Assembly (NCBI RefSeq): GCF_000696385.1 | Contig: NZ_JJMN01000046.1 | Location: 310,001-374,000, forward strand | DNA length: 64,000 bases | Direction of reading: 5' to 3' | Source: Vibrio metoecus | GTDB taxonomy: Bacteria; Pseudomonadota; Gammaproteobacteria; Enterobacterales; Vibrionaceae | In this document: in pieces, positions 37,050 to 47,110 of the stretch | How positions within the stretch are numbered: the first letter of the stretch is position 1 | Layout: each line of letters opens with the position of its first letter | Notes under the pieces: model-generated | What the model saw: the letters and a program-made list of their open reading frames with translations, nothing else | Told to the model about the DNA's origin: nothing | Database searches by the model: none | Position numbers and translations under genes: made by a program

Positions 37050-38276
37050 TTATCCCAAAAAGGAAATGTACCCTTGGAGAATGATCAAATTCACGATATC
37101 GATGAAAAAAGCCCCCACAATCGGTACCACCATAAACGCTTGTGGTGAAGGGCCAAAGCGTTTCACCACTGAGCCCATGTTCATCACGGCAGTAGGGGTT
37201 GCGCCTAAACCAAAACCGCAATGCCCCGCAGAGATCACAGCGGCATCGTAGTTTGCTCCCATCACTTTAAACGTAACGAAGTAGCAAAAAATCCCTAATA
37301 CCACGGATTGAATAGCCAAGATCACCAGAAACGGCAGTGCTAAATCAAAAATATTCCACAATTTCAGGCTCATCAGAGCCATGGCCAAAAATAGCGATAA
37401 AGAAACCGTCCCCAAAATATCGACCGTTTCAGCATCCACCTTGCGTAACTTAGTCACCTCCAGCAGATTAGTGATAAAGACCCCAATGAATAAGGCATAC
37501 ACAAAATCTGGGATCATCAACCAGCGGATCTCAAATGTCTTAACCCAAGCCTCAAGGTACTTCGCCCCTGTAACGCATATGAGCAAGATAAACAGAATTT
37601 CAATCACCTTTTTCGCGGTGACTTTATCTTCTTCATATTCGTTATACGTCACTAACTCAGGAAAACGCGAGTGCGTTTGCGTACCGCGCCCGTATTCAGA
37701 TTCAATACCGTGTTTATCGATCAGCTTCTGCGCAACAGGGCTACCAATGATACCGCCAATAATTAAACCGAACGTGGCTGATGCCATCGCGATTTCTAAA
37801 GTGTTCGTTAAGCCATAGTTTTCCGCAAACGTATTGGCCCATGCGGCACCCGTGCCATGCCCACCAGATAACGTAATCGAGCCTGCGATTAACCCCAATA
37901 ACGGATCCAAGCCCAGCCCAGCAGCCAGCGAAACCCCCACCCCATTTTGGATGATGATGAACACTGAAGCGACCGCCAAAAATAGAAATACTTTCGCCCC
38001 ACCTTTCACAAGCTGGGTGTAGTTCGCGGCGAGCCCCACAGTGCTGAAGAACATCAGCATGAAAACGTTTTGCAGTGGCAGTGAAAATTCCATATCGATG
38101 CCCTGAAAGTGTAATCCCGTGATCACACAAGCAACCACTAATCCACCGACAATCGGTTCGGGAATATTGAACTTCGTTAGAATGGGCAATTGGGCATTAA
38201 TAAAATGCCCTAAGAACAGGACGCTGATAGCAATCAGGAAAGACTCTAATGCTCCAATTGAAATGATCTGATTCAT
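37050..38276 (-). CDS. gltS: GltS, sodium/glutamate symporter
   Basis: Imports glutamate with sodium across the inner membrane. 408 residues with about ten helices in two inverted halves, including FNIPEPIVGGLVVACV near residue 36, GSITLSGGHGTGAAWANTF near 132 and ISAGHCGFGLGATPTAVMNM near 350, the two re-entrant substrate and ion loops of the ESS family. No operon partner. The promoter lies in the long gap upstream, not recognisable in detail. Confidence 0.94.
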   Translation of the reverse strand: MNQIISIGALESFLIAISVLFLGHFINAQLPILTKFNIPEPIVGGLVVACVITGLHFQGIDMEFSLPLQNVFMLMFFSTVGLAANYTQLVKGGAKVFLFLAVASVFIIIQNGVGVSLAAGLGLDPLLGLIAGSITLSGGHGTGAAWANTFAENYGLTNTLEIAMASATFGLIIGGIIGSPVAQKLIDKHGIESEYGRGTQTHSRFPELVTYNEYEEDKVTAKKVIEILFILLICVTGAKYLEAWVKTFEIRWLMIPDFVYALFIGVFITNLLEVTKLRKVDAETVDILGTVSLSLFLAMALMSLKLWNIFDLALPFLVILAIQSVVLGIFCYFVTFKVMGANYDAAVISAGHCGFGLGATPTAVMNMGSVVKRFGPSPQAFMVVPIVGAFFIDIVNLIILQGYISFLG

Positions 38277-38507
38277 AGTACCTCTTTATTTTTCAGGCTC
38301 ATCTCTCCTTGATAAGCGGGCGTCTAAAAACCATTTTGGCGACGCCAAAACACAACATCACTCCAGTGCGATAGTTATCCTCTAATAAACGGCCAAACGA
38401 CCATATAAAGCAATGATATTGAACGGACAAATTTCCATTTAATGCTAATTTCTAGCAAAAAAATTAGTGAAAATAGCGGGCAATCATACCCAAAAAGACA
38501 AAAAAAT

Positions 38508-38534
38508 AGCCAATCGCAAGAACCGCGATTGGCT
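38508..38534 (-). terminator. Orphan minus-strand terminator-like hairpin
   Basis: AGCCAATCGC (38508-38517) pairs with GCGATTGGCT (38525-38534). Six A's at 38501-38506 become a U-tract for minus-strand transcripts. No protein gene ends here: gltS starts further left and popT points away. Together with inverted repeats GTGACCC/GGGTCAC (38583-38608) and GTCAGAA/TTCTGAC (38665-38680), it suggests an untranslated minus-strand RNA. Confidence 0.45.
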
Positions 38535-38695
38535 TATATATGGTGTGAACAATTCTATTCACTAACAACGTCAGTTGGCTAGGTGACCCCCGGCTTAACA
38601 AGGGTCACATAAACTAATGCACGAACTGTGCCAACTTAATAAACCCTTATTTTTGTGATGCTTTGTCAGAAAATTCTGACTCAAACTCCGATTTG

Positions 38696-38723
38696 TTGCA
38701 ATTTGCAATTTGCAATTTGCAAT
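38696..38723. repeat. Four tandem copies of TTGCAAT
   Basis: Four perfect, adjacent heptamers fill 38696-38723, about 170 bases before popT, in a 614-base gap without genes. Heptamer arrays of this kind can change copy number by slippage. The rest of the gap from 38277 holds only the hairpins described separately. Confidence 0.9.
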
Positions 38724-38890
38724 GAAACCGCAATATGAATATGAACCTTATTGTTGAGCATCAGGTAATGTTATCGCTCGCCGAATCTACCGGAGTTGCA
38801 ACGAAGAAACCGATCAACCGCTTAGCGCTTAACTACAAGTGAAAAAAGAACGGGTATACTATCCGCCTAATTCAATTGGCAGGAAAAACA

Positions 38891-39802
38891 ATGAACTACT
38901 TGAGCACCTACTTCAAAGGGCTAGCAATGGGCGCCGCCGATGTTGTTCCCGGCGTTTCTGGCGGAACCATCGCCTTCATTACCGGCATTTATGACACTCT
39001 GCTTGAAAGCATTCGCCGTATCAACCCTAGCCTAGTGGGTGTGCTAAAAGCACAAGGCGTAGCCGGTGCCTTTCGTCATATCAATGGCTGGTTTTTGATC
39101 ACGTTATTTGGGGGCATCTTCACCAGTATTGCTACCTTGGCCAAACTCATTTCTTGGCTGCTCGTTGCCCATCCCGTGCCAATCTGGTCATTTTTCTTTG
39201 GTCTGATTGTGGTTTCTGTGTGGCATATGCTGCGCCAGGTTGAGCAAAAAACCTTTTCGCGCCTACTGTGGCTGATTGCTGGAGCCCTATTGGCTTACGG
39301 GATTACTGTGCTAAAGCCGTTACACTTAGAGCCCACTTACCTCAATGTCATGCTCTCCGGAGCAATTGCCATTTGTGCCATGATCCTACCCGGTATTTCT
39401 GGCAGCTTTATTTTGCTGCTGATCGGTATGTATGCTCCAGTACTTGGTGCGGTAAAAACACTGCAGATCGATATTCTGCTGCTGTTTTTAAGTGGATGCG
39501 TGATGGGCTTGCTCAGTTTCTCACATGTACTCTCTTGGTTATTACGACGCCATCGAGACATCACCTTAACTTTCCTGACGGGTCTGATGCTCGGCACATT
39601 ACCGAAAATCTGGCCTTGGAAAGAAACACTCTCTTGGCGTGTGAATTCCAGCGGAGAACAAGTTCCGTTGCTGCAACGCAATCTCTCTCCTTTTGAGTTT
39701 GAAGCGCTGACATCACAGCCGTCACAATGGGTATTGGCAATTGTGCTCATGCTTGCCGCGGTTGCGCTGGTATTGGGGCTAGAAAAATACGCAGAAAAGT
39801 AG
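38891..39802 (+). CDS. popT: DUF368 undecaprenyl-phosphate transporter
   Basis: A 303-residue inner-membrane protein of the DUF368/PopT family, shown in recent work (including V. cholerae) to return undecaprenyl phosphate, the lipid carrier for cell-wall synthesis, across the membrane; the V. cholerae protein matters at alkaline pH. The two signature repeats are plain: GAADVVPGVSGGTIAFITGIY near residue 13 and AICAMILPGISGSFILLLIGMY near residue 158, within about eight helices. The ATG at 38891 follows AGGAAAAAC. It is monocistronic with a terminator after it. The symbol is borrowed from the family name. Confidence 0.9.
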   Translation: MNYLSTYFKGLAMGAADVVPGVSGGTIAFITGIYDTLLESIRRINPSLVGVLKAQGVAGAFRHINGWFLITLFGGIFTSIATLAKLISWLLVAHPVPIWSFFFGLIVVSVWHMLRQVEQKTFSRLLWLIAGALLAYGITVLKPLHLEPTYLNVMLSGAIAICAMILPGISGSFILLLIGMYAPVLGAVKTLQIDILLLFLSGCVMGLLSFSHVLSWLLRRHRDITLTFLTGLMLGTLPKIWPWKETLSWRVNSSGEQVPLLQRNLSPFEFEALTSQPSQWVLAIVLMLAAVALVLGLEKYAEK

Positions 39803-39847
39803 TTTTCTGATCCGATAGCACTTTCTGTCATCCTCAGCAGAATCACA

Positions 39848-39875
39848 TCAAGGCGATCATATCGCCTTGATTTTT
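39848..39875 (+). terminator. popT terminator
   Basis: TCAAGGCGAT pairs with ATCGCCTTGA around CAT, followed by TTTTT. Confidence 0.92.
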
Positions 39876-39968
39876 ATAAGAGCCGCTGCACATTTCCCCG
39901 TTGATAAACCCTGAAATAAGTCGGCTCATGCTAACATCACCTCACTCACTCAATTTGGGATTAATGAT

Positions 39969-40391
39969 GTGAAGAATATACTCAAAGGGATTGCGCTCCT
40001 CCTTGCGCTCTGCGCAGGTTTTTTTGCCAATGACCTCCTCACCTGGTTGCAACAACCCCAACGAAACCTCAGTGATTACTGCTTACTTTCGACGAGTGAT
40101 TGTCAGCAAGCGGGAGTCACTATGCGCCTTGCCCAAGATAACGCTCATCCGCTGATGGCAAATCGACTCACTGTGCGCTGGCCAAATACCAACGCACAAA
40201 ACCTGATCTTGACCTTAGAAGGTCTTGAAATGAACATGGGCAGCGCAAAATTTTCGCTATCCCCCACCGAAGAAGGCACCTACGTCGCAGACATTATTTT
40301 GCCTGTCTGTACCGCTGACGCGATGACTTGGATTGGCGAGTTGAGCGATGGTCAACAAACCGTTTACCCAGCAATTAGGATGGAACGATGA
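39969..40391 (+). CDS. Uncharacterised membrane-anchored protein of the copper-delivery operon
   Basis: A 140-residue protein with one N-terminal membrane segment or signal (MKNILKGIALLLALCAGFFA) and a periplasmic beta-rich domain holding three cysteines (YCLLSTSDC; LPVCTADAM). I do not recognise a named family. The GTG start at 39969 has only a weak ribosome site. The stop overlaps the Sco gene by four bases (ATGA), so a role alongside Sco and PCuAC in handling copper is likely by association; the cysteines could bind copper or form a disulfide. Confidence 0.6.
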   Translation: MKNILKGIALLLALCAGFFANDLLTWLQQPQRNLSDYCLLSTSDCQQAGVTMRLAQDNAHPLMANRLTVRWPNTNAQNLILTLEGLEMNMGSAKFSLSPTEEGTYVADIILPVCTADAMTWIGELSDGQQTVYPAIRMER

Positions 40392-40978
40392 GTAAGAATT
40401 GGTCACTGATTTTAGTGGTGGCTTTCACCCTCGGGTTTGGTGTGAAAGCGTATCTTGATAGCCAACATAAACTGGCGGCAGAAAGCACTGCTCCGCTAGC
40501 ATTATTGGGTGAAAACCAACAAGCGGTACAGCTCTTTGATCCAGCAGATCCCAGAATCCGCATCGTCTATTTTGGTTTTACGCGTTGCCCAGACGTTTGT
40601 CCAACTTCTTTAGCCATGCTATCGGCGGCCTTAAACCAAGTCGATGACAACGCTAAATCACAATTACGTCCGATGTTTATTTCGCTTGATCCTGAACGCG
40701 ATGATGCCAAGCTCGCGGCTCAATACGCCCACTATTTTCATCCCATGATCGAAGGTGCATCAGGCTCAATCGAGACCACGCAACAGCTTGCCCAAAAATA
40801 CGGTGTCATTTTTCGTAAAACGGAATTACCCAATTCAGAGCTGAAATACACCTTAGATCACAGCTCTTATTTCTATTTCTTGCAGCCAGACGGCACCTTG
40901 ATCAATAAAGTGCCGCATACCCAAGACCCCGCACCGATCGTGGATGCGATACAAAAAGTCATACATTCAAAAGGATAA
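40388..40978 (+). CDS. Sco1/SenC copper-delivery protein
   Basis: A 196-residue membrane-anchored thioredoxin-fold copper chaperone for the CuA site of cytochrome oxidase. N-terminal anchor (LILVVAFTLGFGVKAYL), then FGFTRCPDVCPTSLAML near residue 62 with the CxxxC copper site, and the conserved His in LDHSSYFYFL near residue 157 as third ligand. Middle gene of a three-gene operon; PCuAC starts four bases after its stop. Confidence 0.92.
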   Translation: MSKNWSLILVVAFTLGFGVKAYLDSQHKLAAESTAPLALLGENQQAVQLFDPADPRIRIVYFGFTRCPDVCPTSLAMLSAALNQVDDNAKSQLRPMFISLDPERDDAKLAAQYAHYFHPMIEGASGSIETTQQLAQKYGVIFRKTELPNSELKYTLDHSSYFYFLQPDGTLINKVPHTQDPAPIVDAIQKVIHSKG

Positions 40979-40982
40979 TTTG

Positions 40983-41435
40983 ATGAAACTGAAAACCATG
41001 CTTCTTGCTAGCCTACTGCTTAGCACATCAGCCTTAGCTCAATCAGACATCATGGTTCACCAAGCTTATGCGCGTGCGACTCCTCCTGCCGCAGTCAATA
41101 GCGCCTTTTTTGGTGAAGTAATGAGCCACAGTGATGTGGAGCGCTACATTGTTTCCGCCAGCAGCGAAGTGGCTGCCAAAGTGGAGCTGCATGACGTCAT
41201 TAAAGAAGGTGATGTGATGAAAATGCGCCAAGTGCCTGAATTTGTTATCCCTGCCAAAGGTACCTTAGTGTTAAAACCAGGCAGTTTCCACATCATGCTG
41301 CTTGAATTGAAAAAGCCACTGCAAGAGGGCGAGAACATCGAAGTGGAAATCACGTTTAAAAACGGGGAGAAGCAAATGATTACGGCACCGGTGAAAAAAG
41401 TGATGTCCGGTATGGCTGAGCACAGCTCTCACTAG
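40983..41435 (+). CDS. PCuAC periplasmic copper chaperone
   Basis: A 150-residue cupredoxin-like chaperone that hands Cu(I) to Sco or directly to oxidase subunit II. Signal peptide (MKLKTMLLASLLLSTSALA); copper ligands follow the family pattern H-x10-M-x21-H-x-M: LHDVIKEG..MKMRQV near residue 66-77 and FHIMLLEL near residue 100. A His-rich end (AEHSSH) may also bind metal. The ATG at 40983 follows AAGGATAATTTG; an upstream in-frame start would lie inside the Sco gene and spoil the signal peptide. Confidence 0.92.
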   Translation: MKLKTMLLASLLLSTSALAQSDIMVHQAYARATPPAAVNSAFFGEVMSHSDVERYIVSASSEVAAKVELHDVIKEGDVMKMRQVPEFVIPAKGTLVLKPGSFHIMLLELKKPLQEGENIEVEITFKNGEKQMITAPVKKVMSGMAEHSSH

Positions 41436-41654
41436 CGTCTTGATGAGTAAGCACTGTACCGCAGGGCTTACTCAACTAACTTCCCCTCACCACTACCCTC
41501 TCACCTCTTTCCAAGACTTATCCATCGTTCTGTTTTCCCCTCTTTTTATTACGTTTTTTACTTATCTGTGTCGCATGCACAGTCCTCAAGCTACGCTTTT
41601 TCAGCACTTGGCAACAAATTCATCACTTCCTCTCAAAATCCACAACTTATCACG

Positions 41655-41672
41655 CCGATTATCAATTATCGG
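41655..41672. promoter_or_regulatory. Inverted repeat upstream of sstT
   Basis: CCGATTATCAATTATCGG, with CCGAT/ATCGG arms, lies about 100 bases before sstT. A further CTTCAG/CTGAAG hairpin occurs near 41709. Either could be an operator or leader element; the remainder of the gap 41436-41768 shows nothing more. Confidence 0.3.
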
Positions 41673-41768
41673 TAGACACATTATCTTGTGCGGTTAATAT
41701 TGGAGACCTTCAGGATTTATGACTGAAGTAACAATAATTCAAATCTTTTATGATTCGCAGGGATAACT

Positions 41769-43028
41769 ATGCAAAACAACTCGTTTTTCGCCCGTTTTGC
41801 GCGTGGAAATCTGGTATTACAAATCTTAGCTGGCATCCTGTTAGGTGCTGCCCTAGCTATTTTTTCACCAGAAAACGCCCAAAAAGTGGGATTACTAGGT
41901 AATTTATTTGTAGGTGCATTGAAAGCCGTTGCACCAGTGTTGGTGTTTATTCTGGTTGCGTCGTCTATCGCTAACCAAAAGAAAAATCAACACACTTACA
42001 TGCGTCCGATCGTTGTGCTGTACCTATTCGGCACCTTTTCAGCAGCACTGACCGCCGTTATTCTTAGCTTCCTGTTTCCAACCACACTCGCGCTTGTCAG
42101 CGGTGCGGAAGGAGCCACACCACCGCAAGGTATTGCAGAAGTTCTTAACACGCTGCTGTTCAAATTAGTCGATAACCCAGTGAATGCTCTGATGAGCGCT
42201 AACTACATCGGCATTTTGGCTTGGGGGGTGGGTTTAGGTTTAGCGCTTCATCATGCCTCTGCAACCACCAAAGCGGTATTTGAAGACCTCAGCCATGGCA
42301 TCTCACAAATTGTGCGCTTTATTATTCGTCTCGCGCCATTTGGTATTTTTGGCCTAGTAGCCGCAACGTTCGCGACCACAGGTTTTGGTGCTCTGGCCGG
42401 TTATGCTCAATTACTCGCCGTACTGCTCGGGGCAATGGTCTTTATCGCATTGGTCGTGAACCCGCTGATCGTTTACTACAAAATCCGTCGTAACCCTTTC
42501 CCACTGGTTTTACAGTGCTTACGTGAAAGTGGCGTGACCGCATTTTTCACTCGTTCTAGCGCCGCGAATATCCCAGTGAACATGGCGTTGTGTGAAAAGC
42601 TGAAGCTCGATGAAGATACGTACTCAGTTTCAATCCCTCTGGGTGCCACCATCAACATGGCTGGCGCAGCCATCACCATCACGGTACTGACTCTCGCTGC
42701 GGTTCATACTATGGGCATTGAGGTCGATCTGATGACAGCGTTGCTTCTGAGCGTAGTTGCTGCCGTATCGGCATGTGGTGCATCTGGCGTTGCTGGCGGC
42801 TCACTGCTGTTGATCCCGCTGGCGTGTGGTCTGTTTGGTATTTCCAACGATGTCGCGATGCAGGTCGTTGCGGTTGGTTTCATCATCGGCGTGATTCAAG
42901 ATTCAGCAGAAACGGCGTTGAACAGCTCAACCGACGTTCTTTTCACGGCAGCGGTTTGCCAAGCAGCCCAAGAGCAAAAGGCGACGAGTTCAGCAAACCG
43001 TTATGATTCAGAAGTCACTATGAAATAA
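41769..43028 (+). CDS. sstT: SstT, sodium/serine-threonine symporter
   Basis: Imports serine and threonine with sodium. 419 residues of the dicarboxylate/amino-acid:cation symporter family: eight helices and two re-entrant loops, with [16 protein letters not shown] near residue 260 (serine-rich hairpin), [16 protein letters not shown] near 288 and [19 protein letters not shown] near 337. No partner genes. A terminator follows, and the convergent PAP2 frame runs through it. Confidence 0.94.
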   Translation: MQNNSFFARFARGNLVLQILAGILLGAALAIFSPENAQKVGLLGNLFVGALKAVAPVLVFILVASSIANQKKNQHTYMRPIVVLYLFGTFSAALTAVILSFLFPTTLALVSGAEGATPPQGIAEVLNTLLFKLVDNPVNALMSANYIGILAWGVGLGLALHHASATTKAVFEDLSHGISQIVRFIIRLAPFGIFGLVAATFATTGFGALAGYAQLLAVLLGAMVFIALVVNPLIVYYKIRRNPFPLVLQCLRESGVTAFFTRSSAANIPVNMALCEKLKLDEDTYSVSIPLGATINMAGAAITITVLTLAAVHTMGIEVDLMTALLLSVVAAVSACGASGVAGGSLLLIPLACGLFGISNDVAMQVVAVGFIIGVIQDSAETALNSSTDVLFTAAVCQAAQEQKATSSANRYDSEVTMK

Positions 43029-43828
43029 TGTTTTCGCATGACATAAAAAAATGGGCGTAATGCCCATTTTTTTATTACCAAATGCATACGCTGCAACCAC
43101 GGCTGCCAACGGGTATGTTGTAACGGGTATGTCTGGGGTACCATCAAATACAACACGCCCACCAGTAAAGCCGCGCCCAACAGATCAACGGGGTGATGCA
43201 TTCCAAGCCAAAGGCGGCTATACGCAACACTGGCTGCCCAAGTGATCAGGAAACCCAAACTTAAGTAATGTCTCTTCTCGGCTAATAGGCTACCAAAGTA
43301 AAGTAAGCAGACCATCGCAAACACGGTATGCCCGGAAGGGAAAGAGTAATCGGTTTCACCCTGCCAATGCTGCACTCGCCACGGGCTGACTTTAGATTCC
43401 ATAGCAATCATCAGGGCTTCTTGTCGGGGCTCTGAAAGTTTATAAAAATGTCCCGCATTCGGAAGAAGTAGAGATTGTGTCATCAACTCGGTGTATGGCC
43501 TTGGCTCTTGGGTTACTGCTTTCATCCCCACTTTCATCACCATTGCTAAACCAAGCAATAACACTAACTGAATGGCTTTATTTAACCATTGCTCACGAGG
43601 AATTTTGCAGCGCCATCCGACCCACACTAACAAAAACAGTAGCGACAATAAAAAACCTTCTTTACCTGCCGAGTGTGTTAGATAAGTCATGATCTTGCCC
43701 ACCGTATCATTCACCGGTTGAGTAAAATCCAGTTGCAACGACAAAATGGTTAAAGGAACCAATAGAAAGACAAACATCAACAGTAACATTAGGGCACGTT
43801 TGCAACTCATAATCCGCGCTTTCATCAT
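43001..43828 (-). CDS. PAP2-type membrane phosphatase
   Basis: A 275-residue integral membrane lipid phosphatase. The three catalytic motifs are present: [13 protein letters not shown] near residue 92 (Kx6RP), [10 protein letters not shown] near 165 (PSGH) and [16 protein letters not shown] near 212 (SRx5Hx3D). The family dephosphorylates phosphatidylglycerol phosphate, undecaprenyl pyrophosphate or related lipids; the specific substrate is not readable. Its last 25 or so codons run through the sstT terminator and into the sstT 3' end by 28 bases, so the true C-terminus may differ if the A-run there is miscounted. Confidence 0.85.
   Translation of the reverse strand: MMKARIMSCKRALMLLLMFVFLLVPLTILSLQLDFTQPVNDTVGKIMTYLTHSAGKEGFLLSLLFLLVWVGWRCKIPREQWLNKAIQLVLLLGLAMVMKVGMKAVTQEPRPYTELMTQSLLLPNAGHFYKLSEPRQEALMIAMESKVSPWRVQHWQGETDYSFPSGHTVFAMVCLLYFGSLLAEKRHYLSLGFLITWAASVAYSRLWLGMHHPVDLLGAALLVGVLYLMVPQTYPLQHTRWQPWLQRMHLVIKKWALRPFFYVMRKHYFIVTSES
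43045..43073. terminator. sstT terminator
   Basis: ATGGGC pairs with GCCCAT around GTAAT, flanked by A and T tracts that lengthen the stem, 17 bases after sstT. Confidence 0.85.
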
Positions 43829-44055
43829 CTACTCCCATCCCAGTACAGGATGAGCATTGTAAAAAAACCTTATTCTGCAATGCCAATATCCTGTCAATTT
43901 GCTGGCAAAAAATACTCACCGACCTCTCATTTTTTTCACAATTCCAGCTAACAAAAATTTAACAATCAGATTCCACTTTTATCTCATTCGAGAGTTGTAT
44001 TAGTAAAAATCCATAGCCTATATTTTGATTTAGCCACTCAATAAGGAGAAGGAAC

Positions 44056-44886
44056 ATGGTCAAAGATGCTTTGCTTAAACGTTTGAATGAACTCCCAAGA
44101 CTCTCTAAAGTTCTACAAGAGTTGTTAGATTTGGCCAATCAACCGAATGTAGATTTTCATCAGCTCAGTAAAAAAATCACGTTAGATCAGATCCTCACCG
44201 CGCGTTTACTACGCATGGCAAATTCGGCTTATTTTGGAGGTAATGGTCATATTGCGACAGTGAATGATGCCATTATCCGCGTGGGTATTGATTCGGTTCG
44301 TACCTTGGTTGTGGCTTCCGTCCTTTCGAGTACCTTTCCGAAAATTGAGACGCTCAATTTGAATGACTACTGGATAAATACTTTTGAAACGGCGCTGATC
44401 GCCAGCAAAATTGCAGAGCAAGTCGGCTTAGACAAAGCAGAAACCTTCACCACAGGTGTACTGCATAATATTGGCGAGCTGATGATTCATACGTTAATGC
44501 CAAGTGAAGCGAAATTGATCGAACAAAAAATTGCCCAAGGGGTTGATCCGCTGACCGCTCAAGAAGAGATCTTAGGGATTTCCGCACCTCGGATTGGAGC
44601 CATGTTGGCAAAAGAGTGGAAATTTCCATCAGAAATGGTTGATGCAATAAAGCATTTTGATGAACCACGCGAAGCAGAAATCTCGCCGAAATTAGCCGTA
44701 GCGATCCACTTTGCTCGTGATATCCATCGATACTGGGATGAACTTACACAAACTAAAGATAAGTCTGTCTATCTAGCCGATCACCCAGATTCACGCTTGC
44801 TCAACATCTCTGCGACTTTCCAATCCACCATTGACGGTGTACGCGGTAATGGCAAAGAGATAGCCACACAGATGATGGCAGCCTAA
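44056..44886 (+). CDS. HDOD-domain protein
   Basis: A 276-residue cytoplasmic protein made of a HDOD domain (residues 15-210), a degenerate relative of HD phosphohydrolases found in signalling proteins. Visible landmarks are LPRLSKVLQELLDLANQP, LRMANSAYFGG near 55 and VLHNIGELMIHTL near 135; the HD metal pair is not intact, so a scaffold or regulatory role is expected. AAGGAGAAGG gives a strong ribosome site. Family members act in motility, biofilm and stress control; nothing here fixes the role. Confidence 0.88.
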   Translation: MVKDALLKRLNELPRLSKVLQELLDLANQPNVDFHQLSKKITLDQILTARLLRMANSAYFGGNGHIATVNDAIIRVGIDSVRTLVVASVLSSTFPKIETLNLNDYWINTFETALIASKIAEQVGLDKAETFTTGVLHNIGELMIHTLMPSEAKLIEQKIAQGVDPLTAQEEILGISAPRIGAMLAKEWKFPSEMVDAIKHFDEPREAEISPKLAVAIHFARDIHRYWDELTQTKDKSVYLADHPDSRLLNISATFQSTIDGVRGNGKEIATQMMAA

Positions 44887-44919
44887 AAAATCCCAAGAAG
44901 CGTTAATCGCTTCTTGGGA
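44885..44919. terminator. Terminator shared by the HDOD and PhoX-like genes
   Basis: TCCCAAGAAGCG (44891-44902) pairs with CGCTTCTTGGGA (44908-44919); the A-tract at 44885-44890 gives a U-tract on the minus strand, for the PhoX-like gene. Confidence 0.85.
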
Positions 44920-44942
44920 TGAAACTTGGAGGTTAAAAACGC

Positions 44943-46818
44943 TTATGCGCCAATCACCCCACCATCTTCACGAGTGATCATCATAATGGTAGAACGAGGC
45001 TTGCTATTACCACCGTACGGGAAATGCGATGGCGCAGCCTCTTCACCAGGATGCTGCACACCCACAAACATGGTTTTGTGGTCTGGGCTGAAGGTTAAAC
45101 CAGTAATTTCGCAAGCAATTGGCCCCGTCAGAAAACGCTGCACTTCTCCGGTAATCGGGTCACCACACAGCATTTGGTTATTACCCTGCCCTGCAAAATC
45201 ACCTTCATTCGAATAGTTTCCATCCGTTAGGATCCATAAGCGACCTGCTTCATCAAAACCTAAACCATCAGGACTATTGAACATGTTGTCTGCAGAAATA
45301 TTCTCACTTCCCGCATATAAGTTACCTTTATGTACGGTTGGGTTACCGGCAATCAGGTAGAGATCCCATGCAAACACATCACTGGTGTGATCGCCTTGTG
45401 CTGGCATCCAACGAACGATCTGCCCGTAGTTATTCTTCTCGCGTGGGTTAGGGCCACCAACAGGTTGACCTTCTTTGTCCACGGTTTTTGTTGTTGGTCA
45501 GCGTGCAGAACACATGCTTTTTATCTGGATGAACGGCTACCCACTCCGGACGATCCATGGTTGTTGCGCCCACTTGAGTCGCGGCACGACGTGCAAAAAT
45601 CAGCACTTCCGCTTGATCTTTAAAACCGTTCTCTGGCGTCAGCCCGTTTTTACCAAAACTGAGCTCCACCCAGCGACCGCTGCCTTTGAGTTCTTTATCA
45701 TTCATCTCGAACTTAGCCACATACAGCGTGCCTTCTTCGAGCAATTGACGGTTCTGTTCATCATTACCCGCTTGATAACGATTTTTAGAAACGAACTTGT
45801 ACAGATGCTCGCCACGTTCATCATCACCGAGGTAGACAACAACATGACCATCGTTATTGACAACTAATGCCGCATTTTCATGTTTAAAACGACCAAGGGC
45901 CGTACGTTTCAGAGGCGTTGAATTCGGATTGTGCGGATCAATCTCCACAACCCAACCAAAGCGGTTTGGTTCTTTAGGGTTTTTGGTTACATCAAAGCGG
46001 GCATCGTGTTTATGCCATTGGTAGTCACTGGGTGCCGCTGCGATACCATAACGTTTTTGATCCGCATCCACGCTACCTTCCTGATCTGCACCAAAGAAAT
46101 CATCAAAATTCTCTTCACAAGTCAGGTAAGTACCCCACGGCGTTTGACCGTTCGCGCAGTTGTTAAACGTACCAAGCACTTTTAAGCCGCTTGGGTCATC
46201 GGACGTTTTCAGCAAATCATGGCCAGCAGCGGGGCCGGTCATTAACATCGGCGTATATGCAGTGATTCGGCGGTTTCGTTCACCTTGACGATCAACCATC
46301 CATTGACCATTCTTACGAACCACTTCTACCACAGTGACGCCGACAGCCGCTTGTGCTTTACGCACATCGTCAGCCGTCATCGCTTTACCTTGATGATCAA
46401 ATAAATATTCGTAGTTGGTGTATTCATTGTTGATCGCAAGTACACCACGATCTTCATTGATCGGGAAAAAGCTCATACCATCGGTGTTATCACCAAACTG
46501 CATCTCTTGTGCTTTGGAGTCCTGTTTGCCACTTTGGTCGAACTCAGGAGCCTTAGCAAAAATAGGGTCGCCCCAAGACATCAACGGTGTTGCTTTGTAG
46601 CCTTTAGGAACAATAACCGTATCTTCTGTTGAAACTGGGATCGGAGAAAAATTGAGCAGTTTGGATTTAGCTGGCGAGGCAACGGCTTGCGCTACTGGGT
46701 TAAGTGCGAGAAATGCACCAGCACTTACCGCGGCAGTTCCGGCCAAGAAATGACGTCGGGACAGTTGCGCTTCGATCATTTCACTAAATTGGGATTCTTG
46801 CTCATCACGCTTCCACAT
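44943..46818 (-). CDS. PhoX-like Tat-exported phosphatase (DUF839; frameshifted)
   Basis: A periplasmic alkaline-phosphatase-type protein of about 624 residues. The N-terminus has a twin-arginine signal (LSRRHFLAGTAAVSAGAFL), so it is exported folded. PhoX enzymes use calcium and iron in a beta-propeller; landmarks here are GDNTDGMSFFP, NNEYTNYEYLF, GTYLTCEENFDDFFG and KHENAALVV. The frame breaks at about 45488: an extra A in AAAAACC splits NNK from TVDKEGQPVGGPNP; removing it restores one reading frame. A single PhoB-like half-site occurs upstream, too little to claim Pho control. Bases 46819-47110 otherwise show no clear element. Confidence 0.85.
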
Positions 46819-47110
46819 TGGGGGCTCCTTGACTTTATGTTTATATCCTGATGATTCAGGTTAAGTAAATGTTGCGCAAGAGTAGCTACCTAAGATGACT
46901 GCTCGGTGAAATTTCTGTTGCTAAAACATGACAAAGCAAGAAAGAAAACCAAAGGTTTAATCATAATTTAACTATTGAATTAAGCACTCCACGTTAAGTT
47001 GTACTACTTTTCATTTATTAGCCCACCGCTAATCAATCAGCTGTATAGATACTCATCCCATATCCGATCCAACAACTTGAGCGTACCGTTTCAAGCAAAA
47101 AGGAGTTTTT

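Noticed and set aside
46919..46940. A PhoB-like half-site upstream of the PhoX-like gene
   Set aside because: Only one heptamer matches; the partner 11 bases away is poor.
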